This document shows positions 1-10,410 of a stretch of DNA of 64,000 nt, piece after piece. A program made the translations under genes and the position numbers. Within the stretch, counting starts at the first letter, position 1. Each line of letters begins with the position of its first letter. This stretch comes from Platanthera guangdongensis (taxonomy: Eukaryota > Streptophyta > Magnoliopsida > Asparagales > Orchidaceae): positions 76,260,346 to 76,324,345 of the forward strand of contig CM077157.1 in assembly GCA_039583875.1 (NCBI GenBank), in the 5' to 3' direction. The notes under the pieces were generated by a model that saw nothing but the letters and a program-made list of their open reading frames with translations, was not told where the DNA came from and searched no databases.

Positions 1-2835
1 ATTCCTTGTTCTCTAGCCTTTTTAATTTGATCCAGTGCAGCTAATTCCTTTAATCTGGCAGTCCAAGCAGCTGGATTGTTTTCAGGATCCTCAAAGGGTA
101 CAGGTGGTTCATACCTGTTGGAGGGATTGTCTTGAGGAGGCCTGGCAGACACAGTATCTTTCAACTTGTAGGGGAAAGGACCAGAAGTTGTATCAGAAGA
201 AATTTGTCCTCCCCTAGAATATGGGTGCTTCCTGGAATAACCTTTGGAGTAGACTTGAATATCTCTTTGATTACCTCTATATCCTCCTCTCCTAGAATGT
301 GAACCCCTGGATTGGCTTTCCCTGTGGTAAGATATGGCATGAGGTTATAGGGAGCCTGACTTCTGGCTGGGGGTTGACTTGCAGAGCTTCCACCTGCACC
401 TGCATCAGGAGGAGGTGGTGGAGGAGGATGAGAGTGCTGGAATTGGGATGAACCCTTCTCATATTTTCTCTTTTTCTTCATTGCTTTCAGCTGATTTTTA
501 GAGGATTGCATCCAGTGTTCAGTAATTGGGCAGTGATGTAGAATGTAATATGGGATATCATTGTTATCTTTAACTTTAGCAGGAGGTACCCTCTTCATTG
601 CTTTGCTCCTTGCCTTTCTTTTCCTGGAAATGGTAGCAGAAGAGTCATCAGAGTCTGTTCTAAATTCATCACTCTCAGAACTCTGGTCATCATAGAGAGC
701 ATCTATTTTCTTCATTAGATCCTTCTTAAGTTGAGCAGAAGCAGATGAGGCAGAAGTTGTAGCAGCAGGTGTTGAAACAGTGACAGAAGAAACAGCAGCA
801 GATATTGAGGGTGAAGCAGCAGATGGAGTAGAAGTAGAAACAACAATAGCAGCAGCAGCAGGCTCTGGAGAGGTGACAACAGTAACAGCTTCACTAACAA
901 CAGTAGAAACAGCAGATTCACTATCAGCAATAGAAACAGAAGGAACATCATCAAGGACTGCAGAAGGCTCAAATTCAGTGGCCTCTGACATCAGAATGTC
1001 CTTGGAAGATGGTTCATCAGAAACAGTAGGAACTTCAGCAGCAGTATCAATATTTGCAGCAGCAGTAGTTACTGAATCTACAAAAGAGGTGATAATGCTA
1101 GGGTCACAGCAAGAAAATGGCACAAGTGCCTTGGATAAGTCTTCTGGAGGCTGGACAGCATTAACCTCTGGCAGACAGCTGAAGAAAGTAGAATCAAAAG
1201 CTGATAGCATAGACCTGAGGTCTATTGCAAGGACTGCAATTGAAATCTGACTTTGTGCTTGAGGCACAGCAACAGCAATAGGAGGAGCAGCAGAAGAAGT
1301 AGAACTAACAGCAGCAGCAGACAGAGAGCTTATAGAAGTAGCAGCAGCAGCATGAAGATTCACTTCATATGGCATCTCCCCCTGCCTAGATGCAGACGTG
1401 TTTGGATCAAGGCACACTGTTGTAGGTGCTGCCTGAGGGAAGAGGGAAGAGAGCCTGGCAGAAAGGGCTGCCACTGACATGTGTAGAGGATCCAAGGAGG
1501 TCTCCAACAATAGAGAGAGCCTGGGGGCAAGCAGCTCATACAGCCTGTCAGCAAGGGCTGAGAGGTCTATTTGCTCAAGAGCTGGAGCAGAGGTAGAAGG
1601 TATGGAAGCAGCTGAAGGTTCTGGAAGTGGAGAGCTGGAGAATTGTGGAAGGGATGGCTGAGGTGTTGGCAAGGTGGAAATGGAGGATAGGGGAATGGAG
1701 ACGGATGGGGTGAATGTTGGTTGATCAATGATGTGATGTAGGAGGTCTTGAAATGAAGTGGAGGAGGAAGGTAACTCGGGAGGAGATGATGGGGAATGAT
1801 CCATAAACGACTCATCAAGTAGGGTGAAGGATGGAATGGAGGGTGAATAGGTGACATCTGGTGGAGGGTAGGAGAATAGTGGGTGGAATTGTTCTTCTGG
1901 TGGAGGTAGAATAGGTTTTGGGGATGGTGTTGATGTTGGAGATGGGCTGGATATGATGATGGTGGATGGAGCTGGAGTGGTGGATGGTATGGGAAGGGAT
2001 GGAATTGGAGGAGGAGGAGGAGAGGCAACAGCAGCAGCCAGGTCATCTACAGGGGCAGAGACCTGTGGAGGAGTGACTCTTTGAGTCCTTGTGCCTGAAG
2101 GGGTACTGGAGGAGGGCCTGCTAGGCTTGCTTATTTGTCTGTCCCACTTTTCAAAGAGGGCACAAGACAATCTCTTGGAGGCATTGATATGAACTCCAGA
2201 GGAGAGCAGCAAGGCAGGGCACCTGTGCTGCAGAAATACTCCAATAATTCTCCCAAAATTAACAAAACTTTTGTTGATTTTCTTTTTGATGAGGTCAAAG
2301 AAAACCTCTCCCCAATTCAGATTCTTCTTGTCCACAAGAGCTCCCATGAGGCAGAGCTGATATCTTGATATTGTATCATGGCCAGAGTGCTTTGCTAGTA
2401 GCACTTTCCCAACCACATCTTCCATGAACCTATATTCTACAGACAGGTTCCTTTTGAAGAGCTTGCTAGGGTTTCCCTCTGGATGACCCATCCTGGCAAG
2501 CAGTTCAGAATATTCTTCTCCAGATAACTCAGCAGAATCTTCTCCATTTCTCAATTCAAAAACTTCTGATAGAATGGTTGGGGTCAAGGGTACCTGAGTT
2601 CCAGCTATTGACCCAACAATAGTGTTGTTATCTTGATTATGGGCAGTAAAACCCACTCCTTTATTTCATCAGAAGCCAGCTTGATCCTGGTGGTCATTAT
2701 GGCAGTCAGATTCTGGTCCTTGAACAAACCCAGTATATCTTGAAAAATCTGGTCAGTCGTGCTGAAGGATTCTATATCAATGTCAAAACCATCATCAAAC
2801 TTCATTGTAGCAAAAACAGCAACTGATACAGCCAT
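1..2835 (-). pseudogene. env-like ORF of element A1, frameshifted and incomplete
   Basis: This is the ORF downstream of pol that Sireviruses carry, often called env-like and matching the 'putative plant transposon protein' type. I place the start at the ATG at 2833-2835 because A3 begins its counterpart with a similar M-A-(I/V) segment followed by MKFD.GFD.D.ESF. The N-terminal 300 or so residues are conserved with A3 (KLFK.NLS.E.., DLIKKK); a long Pro/Ser/Thr/Ala-rich centre and a basic C-terminal part follow. A frameshift near 2650 separates the first 60 codons from the rest. A second frame change near 230-330 moves the C-terminal coding into another frame that continues past position 1. 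I see no clear signal peptide or membrane segment, so a true envelope role is unproven. Confidence 0.8.
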
Positions 2836-2949
2836 GGGTACCTGCAGAAATTCAACAAACAAAATGACCAAGTGTAGAACTGTTTGGAGGGAAGGAAAAT
2901 TCTTGCAGAGAAATCGAAAGCGCAAATGAGAACGACGGCGAAAAAAGAG

Positions 2950-2956
2950 TTTTATA
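2950..2956 (-). promoter_or_regulatory. TATA-like box upstream of A1 env-like ORF
   Basis: The minus strand reads TATAAAA here, about 115 bp upstream of the env-like ATG at 2835 and directly downstream of the palindrome array. The same order (array, TATA-like, ATG) occurs in B1 and A3. Promoter activity is inferred. Confidence 0.4.
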
Positions 2957-2961
2957 TTAGG

Positions 2962-3250
2962 GTTCGACGCAAAATTGGAAAGATCATTGAACTCAGTTCG
3001 ACGATCGAGGCTTCTAAAGGAATCTGAAGAGTCTTCAACATCGTCGATCTCCGTTCGACGATATTGGAGAGAGTCGAGCTCCGTTCGACGATCGTTCAGA
3101 GAACATAATCGTCGAGCGCCGTTCGACGATCGTTGACCGGAAGAGATAGTTCATACTATCTGATAGACGCTGAACTCAGTTCGACGATTTTTGGAAATCG
3201 TCGATCTCCGTTCGACGATCTTGGGGCAAATCGTCGAGCGCAGTTTAGAG
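2962..3250. repeat. Palindromic TCGTCGA/TCGACGA array between pol and env-like ORF (A1)
   Basis: At least eight copies of TTCGACGATCG-like words occur in a 290-bp spacer with no coding capacity. The same word fills the element's LTR U3 (9755-10085) and part of gag (6705-6935). Confidence 0.85.
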
Positions 3251-3332
3251 ATCAGAAAAATTCTAGACACTAAGAAAAATCAGAATGTTTGCCTAGTCTT
3301 GGTCAATTTTTAAACTTTCAAAATCTTGGATA

Positions 3333-5006
3333 TTATTTAAGACTTCCTCCATCTAACATTCCTAACTGATTTAGGAAGAAGGTGTGTTTCTTTTCATCCA
3401 ATGGCTTGGTGAAAATATCTCCCCTTTGTAGATCAGTTGGGATATAATATAGTTCAATTTTATTCTTCTCAACATTATCCCTTAAGAAATGATGCCTAAT
3501 CTTTATGTGTTTTGTCCTACTATGGAGGACTGGATTTTGAGCTATGGAAATAGCACTTGTGTTATCACAAAAGATTTTAGACTTCTCTAAGTTGTAGCCA
3601 TAGTCTAGGAGTTGGTTTTGAATCCACAAGATTTGTGAACAACAACTGCCTGCAGCCATATATTCAGCTTCAGCAGTTGAAGTTGACACAAATGTTTGTT
3701 TCTTACAAAACCAAGAGACAAGTATGTCACCAAGGAACTGACAAGTTCCACTGGTGCTCTTCCTGTCAATTCTGCATCCAGCATAATCAGCATCAGAGAA
3801 TCCAGTTAACTCAAATGCTGAATCTTTTGGATACTAGAGACCTAGATTTGGACAACTTTTAACATACCTGAGAATCCTCTTTACTAATGTTAGGTGTGAC
3901 TCTCTAGGGCTAACTTGGAACCTAGCACATATACATGTAGCAAACATTATATCTGGTCTACTAGCTGTAAGATACAGTAAAGAGCCAATCATTGCTCTAT
4001 ATGTTGTCTGATCAACAGGTTTCCCATGTTCATCAGCATCCAATACAGCATTAGTAGGCATGGGTGTTTTCATACAAGATGCCTCAGACATACCAAATTT
4101 CTTAACCAGTTCATTTGCATATTTGGTTTGAGAAATAAAGATGCCTTCAGCATGTTGCTTGACTTGCAATCCTAGGAAGAAGGATAGCTCACCCATGCTA
4201 CTCATCTCATATTTAGAATGCATCAGGTTAGAAAACCTTCTGCACAATTTGGAGTCAGTAGAACCAAAAATGATATCGTCTACATAAATCTGTACTAGTA
4301 GGGTATGGGACTTATGGGTTCTAATGAAAAGAGTTTGGTCTACTCTACCCCTTATAAAACCATTTTCCAAGAGAAAGCATGCTAGGGTCTCATACCATGC
4401 TCTAGGAGCTTGCTTGAGACCATATAATGCTTTGTTCAGTCTAAAAATATAATCAGGAAAAGTTGGAGAGATAAAACCTGGAGGTTGTCTGACATAAACT
4501 TCCTCTTTGATGTCTCCATTCAGGAATGCACTTTTGACATCCATCTGATATACCTTGAAGCCTTTGTGAGCTGCATATGCTAGAAATATTCTGATGGCTT
4601 CTAATCTTGCAACAGGTGCAAAAGTCTGGTCGTAGTCGATTCCTTCTTCTTGAGAGTATCCCTGAGCAACTAGTCTTGCCTTGTTCCTTATAATTACTCC
4701 TTGATCATCCAATTTGTTTCTGAATACCCATTTTGATCCAACAATTGAGTGATCCTTAGGCTTTGGCACTAGTTCCCATACTTTGTTCCTCTCAAATTGA
4801 TGCAACTCCTCTTGCATTGCAATGATCCAGTGTGGATCTTGCTCTGCATCTTGAATGGTCTGAGGTTCAATTTGAGATAGGAAGCAGGTGTGCAACAGGT
4901 TTTGGTTGACCTGATTTCTGGTTTGCACACCAGCTGAGATTTCTCCAATTATTTGGGAAATTGGATGGTCTCTTGATGTTACTAAATCAACAGGGGGTGT
5001 TGATTG
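3333..5006 (-). pseudogene. A1 pol: reverse transcriptase and RNase H
   Basis: Copia-type RT (3834-4928) copies the element RNA into DNA. It carries the conserved opening [48 protein letters not shown] and the catalytic YVDD ([10 protein letters not shown]). RNase H (3333-3689 and upstream in the same frame) shows STAEAEYMA and the end DIFTKPL. The whole stretch is in one frame with the protease-integrase part. In-frame stops at about 3834 and 5007 break it; both fit single transitions. Not expressible as an intact polyprotein. Confidence 0.9.
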
Positions 5007-6497
5007 TTAACCAACCTGTGTCGTTGTTTCCTCTTGTGGTACAACAACTGGCTCTTCAAGTTGTTCTTCATTATGTTGAGCATTCCCTTCATCTTCACTG
5101 CTTTCATCCTCTTGAGTAACTTGTAACTTGTTCAAGTCTTCAACTAGAGAATGTTCCTGCAAAGGTTCTATGGTAGAAGAATTCTTATCCTTGAAAGACA
5201 TGTTAGTTTCATCAAATGAAATGTGAACAGATTCCTCAATTTTCAAAGATGATTTGTTATAGACCCTATAGGCCTTGTTGATCATGGAGTATCCCAGAAA
5301 CACTCCTTCATCAGCTTTGGCTTGAAATTTTGCTAAATATTTCTTGTCATTATTGTGAATGTAGCAAATACAACCAAAGACTCTAAAATAGTCAACTTTA
5401 GGTTTCTTCCCTTTGAGTAATTCATAGGGAGTCTTTTCCTTTAGTTTATGTATCAGACTTCTGTTCAGCACATAGTTGGAGGTGTTCACTTCCTCTGCCC
5501 AAAAGGATAGAGGTAGATGAGCATCTGACAACAATGTGGTGGCAGATTCAATAAGGATTCTATTTTTCCTTTCTGCTACCCCGTTTTGTTGAGGAGTTCT
5601 AGGAGCTGAGAAAGTATGTCTGATCCCTTCACTCTGACAGAACTCTTACATAAGAAGAGAATCAAACTCTGTCCCATAATCACTTCTGATCAGGGCAATG
5701 TGAGTATTGAACTCAATCTGTATACATTTGAGAAACTCTGTCAGACACTTAAAGTTATCAGACTTCTTCCTTAGAAAGAACACCCAAGTGAATCTAGAGA
5801 AGTCATCTACAACTACTAAAGTGTAGGATTTCACTCCTAGGCTTTGTACTGTGATGGGTCTAAAGAGATCCATGTGTAACAGATACAATATTCTAGGTGA
5901 ATCACTCTTATTAAGTGACTTAAAGCTGTTTTTAGTTTGCTTGCCTAATTGACAGGCCCTGCAGAGTCCTTCCTTCTTGTAGGTGCCAGAAGGTAGTCCT
6001 CTAATAAGGTTGTCCTTGGATAGCCTAGCAATAGTTCTAAGATTTAGGTGTCCTAGTCTCTTATGGCATAAAACATTTGGTCTACTGACAGAATTAAACA
6101 AGCAGATATCTACATCAGTTGAAAGAAAATCTACTAGATAGATGTTACCTTTCCTTTTACCTGTCAACACAGTTGTGTTGTCCTCTGACTTGATTTTGCA
6201 TAAGACTTTGCTGAAGGTCACCTGGTAGCCTTCATCACACAGCTGACTGATGCTAATTAGGTTGTGCTTCAGTACTTCCACATAAGCTACCTTCTTGAAA
6301 GTTACTGATCCAATCTGGACTGCACCATATCCTTTAGTTTGTCTAAAGTTTGAAACACCAAAGATAACTTTGGGTCCAAGCTTGGCTCTGAACGATGTGA
6401 GGTTGTCCTTGTTCCCTGTCATGTGCTTAGAGCACCCACTATCCAAATACCATTGTTCGTTAGATGTTGGATAGGTCTTCACCTGCACATAAGACAA
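5007..6497 (-). pseudogene. A1 pol: aspartic protease and integrase
   Basis: The N-terminal part has the retroviral-type protease site WYLDSGCSKHMTG. The GAG-pre-integrase/HHCC zinc region follows (HKRLGHLN, CRACQLGKQ), then the integrase core with MDLF, RSD.GTEF and, past a stop, NGVAE.KN, giving the D-D-E set. The integrase C-terminal part (5007-5534) has the usual FGCICY, FLGYS and KAYRVYN segments. An in-frame stop at about 5646 separates core and C-terminal halves. The coding frame starts just after a 40-nt GT...AG interval that follows the gag stop. Confidence 0.9.
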
Positions 6498-6522
6498 TTC
6501 ATTTGTTTTTGACCCAGTTTAC
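6483..6522 (-). other. 40-nt GT...AG gag-pol junction (A1)
   Basis: On the minus strand AAG|GTAAACTGGG opens a 40-nt interval ending TGTGCAG|GTG. It contains the gag stop (6499-6501), and 40 is not a multiple of three, so gag and pol are in different frames; exact removal would join them in frame. A2 and A3 have the same length and ends. It is shorter than normal plant introns, so splicing is only a hypothesis; frameshifting is the alternative. Confidence 0.5.
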
Positions 6523-8574
6523 CTTGGGCCTAGGTTGATAACCTTTAAATTCTGAAATGAAAGACATCCCTGGTTGAATCTTATATCCTTCAGGATGATA
6601 TCTCCTTGGAGGTAAAATCCATTCAGTATAAGGGTTAAAGATTTGGGATGAAGGACCCTTAGTATTGAATTTTGATTTGCCTTTGAAAAATTTTCCAGAG
6701 CTCTGACCTCTGTTCGACGATCTTGGAGCTGCGTTCGACGATCTTGGGTTAGATTGTCGAGCTCCGTTCGACGGTCGACTATAGCTGAGGTCAGGTATTT
6801 GAGATCGTCGACCTGCGTTCGACGACTTTGGCTGAGAACGTCGATCTGCGTTCGACAATTTTGCCTGAGATCGTCGAGCTGCGTTCGGCGATCGTCGATC
6901 TTCATTCGGCGATCGTCGACCTACGTTCGACGATTTTTGCTAGGACTTAGTTTTCTGAGGCAGATCAGAATTTTTCCTAGCAACCTCTACAACTCCCTTT
7001 CCTTTGTCAGAAATGAATTTGATTGGAGTTGTTAGGACTATAGGTTGGCTGGATGAAGCACCCAAGCCCTGTGTACTGTTGAATCTGGAGTTCACTGTGC
7101 TTGTGATGTCCATCAGCTTGATGCTTCTCCCATTGAGGGATTCTTCAAGCTTCTTGGCCTCAGAGAGCTCACTTTTCAGTGAGGCTATCTGTTCCCTACA
7201 GCACTCCAACTCCTGAGAGAGTTTGAGGTTTTCTGACTTTAAAGTATTGTGTTCAGATAATTGATTTCTGAGAGAGATAATCTCTTTCTCAGACTTTAGC
7301 AGGTCTAAACACAGCGCTTTAAATTCAGATTTAAAATCTTCTGAACTAAAATCAAAAGAACCAATTACCTGATCTTCTTCAGGTTGAGTCTCTGAGTCTG
7401 ACTCTGACTCCTCTTCCTCTGAATTGTGCTATGAGGCATTGATTGCCATCATGCAGAACTCCTTTTCTTCTGCATCATCCTCATCATCACTGGAGCTGGA
7501 TGAGGCTTCTGACTCTTCTTCTGTCTCACTCCAGGATTCAGCAACAAACTCTTTTCTTGTATGCTTGTTTTTGCTTGAAGAAGGTTTGCCATTGCCATTC
7601 CTTTTGGAGTCTTTCTCCTTTCTTCTTTCTTTACTGTCTCTGCTGTGCTTGTTCTTATTCTATGGACAGTCAGGAACTATGTGCCCTGGTTTCCTGCAAC
7701 CAAAGCAAATAATGTTTTTATTATTACTAATGGACTTCTCATACCTTGGCTTATCCTGCTCCTTGTATGATCTTCTTCTGAAGTCCTTTCTGGCCATTTT
7801 GTAAAATCTTTTGGCCAGCAGACTGAGTAGTTCATCATTGCCTGTAGCTTTATCTTCAGGAAGATCCTCAGTTGCCTTGAATGTTATGGTCTTCTCTTTT
7901 CTTGAGGCTGGAGAGGCAGCCTTCTGTTCTTCCTCTCTATTTTTGATGAGTAGCTCATAAGATTTGAGCTTACCTAATAGAGCTTTAGTGATGATCTCAT
8001 TCAGACTTCTGGCATCCTTAATTGGCCAGATTCTTGAATCCCAAGTGCTGGGGAAGCACATTAGGATCTTGTCATTAAGTTCTGCTAGAGAGATCTCTTT
8101 GTCCAATGTCCTGAGTTCACTGACAATTAGACTTAGTCTGTTGTACATATCTCCCACTGACTCAGTCTCTCCCTTCTTGAAATTCTCATATTGAGAGATG
8201 AGGTGGGATCTTCTATCCTTTCTCTCATCAGCTGAGCTTGAGACTATTTCTGAGAGCTTGTCCCAAATTTCCTTGGCTGAATTACATTCAGCTACCTTTT
8301 GAAATATGTCATCCGACATTGTCTGGGCTAGGATGTTCATAGCCTTAGCATCAGCTACTTTCCATCTCTTGATATCAGCATCTGTTCCTGATGGAGGTGG
8401 AATAGCATTTGTACTTGTGTTCTCTGGAGGTCTTGGACACACTGTCAAAACAGAATTAAAGATATCTTCGTCAATAGAATTCATGTAAAGTCTGATCCTT
8501 GCTTTCCAGAGTGCAAACTTGGATAGATTGCACACTGGAGGTCTGGTGCTAGCATAATCTTTGTTTTGGGTCAT
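6499..8574 (-). pseudogene. A1 gag polyprotein with zinc knuckle, stops in frame
   Basis: Capsid/nucleocapsid precursor. The start ATG at 8572-8574 (MTQNKDYAST) matches the start of gag in A2 and A3. The first 270 residues form the UBN2-like copia gag region, the CCHC knuckle is CFGCRKPGHIVPDC, and an acidic Ser/Glu-rich stretch and a coiled-coil-like segment (REQIASLKSELSEAKKLEES) follow. The C-terminal third holds repeated SSN..RRS peptides encoded by the palindrome array, then FNPYTEWILPPRRYHPEGYK. In-frame stops occur at about 7660, 7430 and 6938, so the copy is dead. Confidence 0.88.
6705..6935 (-). repeat. Palindrome array inside A1 gag coding sequence
   Basis: About ten TTCGACGA/TCGTCGA words lie within the gag reading frame and encode an Arg/Ser/Asn-rich repeated peptide. 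They are the same words as in the LTR U3 of this element. Confidence 0.8.
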
Positions 8575-8694
8575 GATTTGTGAAAACAAAATCTAATAAT
8601 AAAATACCAAAGAAAGGCAGATCTAGTTTGGGATCTTTGGGTTCAGGTGTTAGCCTGTACAACCAATCAGGTATGGTATGTTTAACCAACCTGC

Positions 8695-8705
8695 CTCTGA
8701 TACCA
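8695..8705 (-). other. Primer binding site of A1 (initiator tRNA-Met type)
   Basis: The minus strand reads TGGTATCAGAG two bases after the LTR end, complementary to the 3' end of plant initiator tRNA-Met, the usual Ty1/copia primer. Confidence 0.88.
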
Positions 8706-8727
8706 ATTGAAAGTGCAGCTAGATCTG

Positions 8728-8759
8728 ATATACTCTAGAGGGGGGTGAATAGAGTATAT
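8728..8759 (-). other. Stem-loop near U5/PBS border (A1)
   Basis: A perfect 10-bp stem (8728-8737 with 8750-8759) encloses a 12-nt loop that reads TTCACCCCCCTC in the element sense, about 20 nt from the LTR end. Equivalent hairpins with different stems occur in A2, A3 and B1. Confidence 0.7.
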
Positions 8760-9754
8760 GGTGCTTTGAAACTTTTTACAACAATTGTTGTAATGAGAGT
8801 GAGCAGGGAAGCAATAATGAATCTAATCACAGCACTAAGTTAAACAAAAACTAAGCACAGAAAAATCAAGGCCAGAAACAAACATAAACACAAGCAAAAC
8901 CAGAAGACACAAGGAAATATAGTGGTTCCCCTAAACTTGGGTACATCCACTCTTCTACCACCCTAGGTAGGAATCCACTGCAGGATGAGTTGATCAGGTG
9001 TCCTGTGCACCAATGAGCTTTTGATAAGGTGCTCAAAAACCAAAGCAGATTTTTTGATCAGGTATCTTGCCACCAATGAGCTTTTGACAAGGTGCTCAAA
9101 AACCAAGCTCAAACTTTTGAAGGGAGTTTGAGAAACCCTTTACAGAGAGGGGGTGAGAGAATGATGGAAGTCTTCTCTTTCTCAAACAACTGAGAAGACT
9201 ATGTGGATTGTTGATGTCAAAGCTCCCCCTGAATCCTTGAGATCTTCAGGAAGAAAAGCTTTGCTGAGGGTGATAGGCCTTCAAAGATTGAACTCCAGCA
9301 ATAGATGATTTCAGCAATAGCTGAAATGTTGAATGTCTGGAGTCTTGAAAGTATGTTGGCCTTGAACACTTTGAAAACTAAAGAGATCTGAAGATTTGGG
9401 AAGGCTTGATCTCCTTGGATGTGTGTTCTTGAGAATTCTTTAGGACAGAAGATTTTTTGAATGTGTCTTTGTAATCTCTATTCTCTCTAAGTGATTCAAA
9501 AAATTCTGTCTTTTATTCTATGGTACAGAATAGAATAACATTCTCTGTCAAGTATAGCCGTTGGCCTGCATTAATTGCATCCTTAATTGCATAATCTCTT
9601 CTGGAGGAAAGTCCACAGATATATTCCTTGAAAAATCTCTTGAAACTTGGTCCAGAAATGAATGAAAACGGCTAGGAAATCTCTGAATTAATTGCAGAAT
9701 AACTCCTAACTAATTTAAATTTGAATTTAGAAACATCCTGGAAGTTATCTGAAA

Positions 9755-10085
9755 TCGTCGAACTGAGCTCTGCTATCGTCGAGCTGAGCTCAGCGATCTG
9801 GAAACATACAGCAGCAAAATATCGTCGATCTGAGCTCAAAGATCGTCGAACTGAGCTCAGAGATAAAGATCCAAAGCAGAGTCAAAATCGTCGACCTGAG
9901 CTCACCGATCGTCGAATGGAGTTCGACGATATAAGGAAGTTGAGCTCAACGATCGTCGAATGGAGTTCGATGATCTGTCGAAGTTGAGCTAGACGATCGT
10001 CGAATGGAGATAGACGATCTGTCGAGGTTGAGCTAGACGATCGTCGATCGGAGTTCGACGAATCGTCGTGCTGAGCTCGACGATA
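9755..10085. repeat. Palindrome array in U3 of A1 LTR
   Basis: About sixteen ATCGTCGA / TTCGACGAT words, many paired as inverted neighbours around GAGCTC or GGAGT cores. It covers the part of U3 upstream of the LTR's TATA-like box. Confidence 0.85.
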
Positions 10086-10410
10086 TGACTTAGTCTCCAA
10101 ATACAAAATCTTGGTGTTCGGGGCAGCTTCCAAACCTAGTCTTCTAACCCTTAGACTTAATTCTAATTGACCTATTAAGTTATACAGGAGGTCAAGCAAA
10201 GGATTCCTAGAGACATAGTGATCCTGACCCAAATTAGTAATAGGGTGTTCCAACAGATTGCATCATAGAACAATTATGAAATAAATTTAACACATAGCAA
10301 ATTTATTACACAATACATTGTTCCAATACTTTGTCATATTCATATTTCAAAAAGTTTACAGAATGTTTTACATCAAAAGATTACATAGTAAACTTAAGAA
10401 ATTTTCTAAG

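Larger units (their letters stand above)
1..10255 (-). mobile_element. Sirevirus-type Ty1/copia retrotransposon A1, left end outside window
   Basis: Read on the minus strand the order is LTR (8708-10255), PBS (8695-8705), gag, protease, integrase, reverse transcriptase, RNase H, a palindrome-rich spacer and a large env-like ORF that runs off the left edge. PR-IN-RT-RH order defines Ty1/copia; an extra ORF after pol and an initiator-Met PBS are Sirevirus traits. The outer LTR end (TGTTGGAACACC read inward) abuts the env-like 3' region of element B1, so A1 is inserted in B1; the predicted 5-bp target duplicate is 10256-10260. The 3' LTR lies off-window. A1 is closely similar to A2 (25011-29033) in gag, protease and LTR. 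Confidence 0.93.
8708..10255 (-). repeat. 5' LTR of element A1
   Basis: The LTR is 1548 bp, starting TGTTGGAACACC at 10255 and ending CTTTCA at 8708. U3 holds the palindrome array, a TATA-like AATAAAAG lies near 9510, and U5 contains a repeated block with GATCAGGTGTC/CCAATGAGCTTTT (8985-9115). It is homologous to the A2 LTR at 27573-29033, with the same two termini. Confidence 0.92.

Noticed and set aside
780..1477. Plus-strand ORFs rich in Glu/Thr/Ala
   Set aside because: Antisense shadows of the low-complexity centre of the A1 env-like ORF.
161..2835. A retroviral envelope glycoprotein
   Set aside because: The ORF is in the Sirevirus env-like position but shows no signal peptide, membrane segment or Cys pattern; kept as env-like only.
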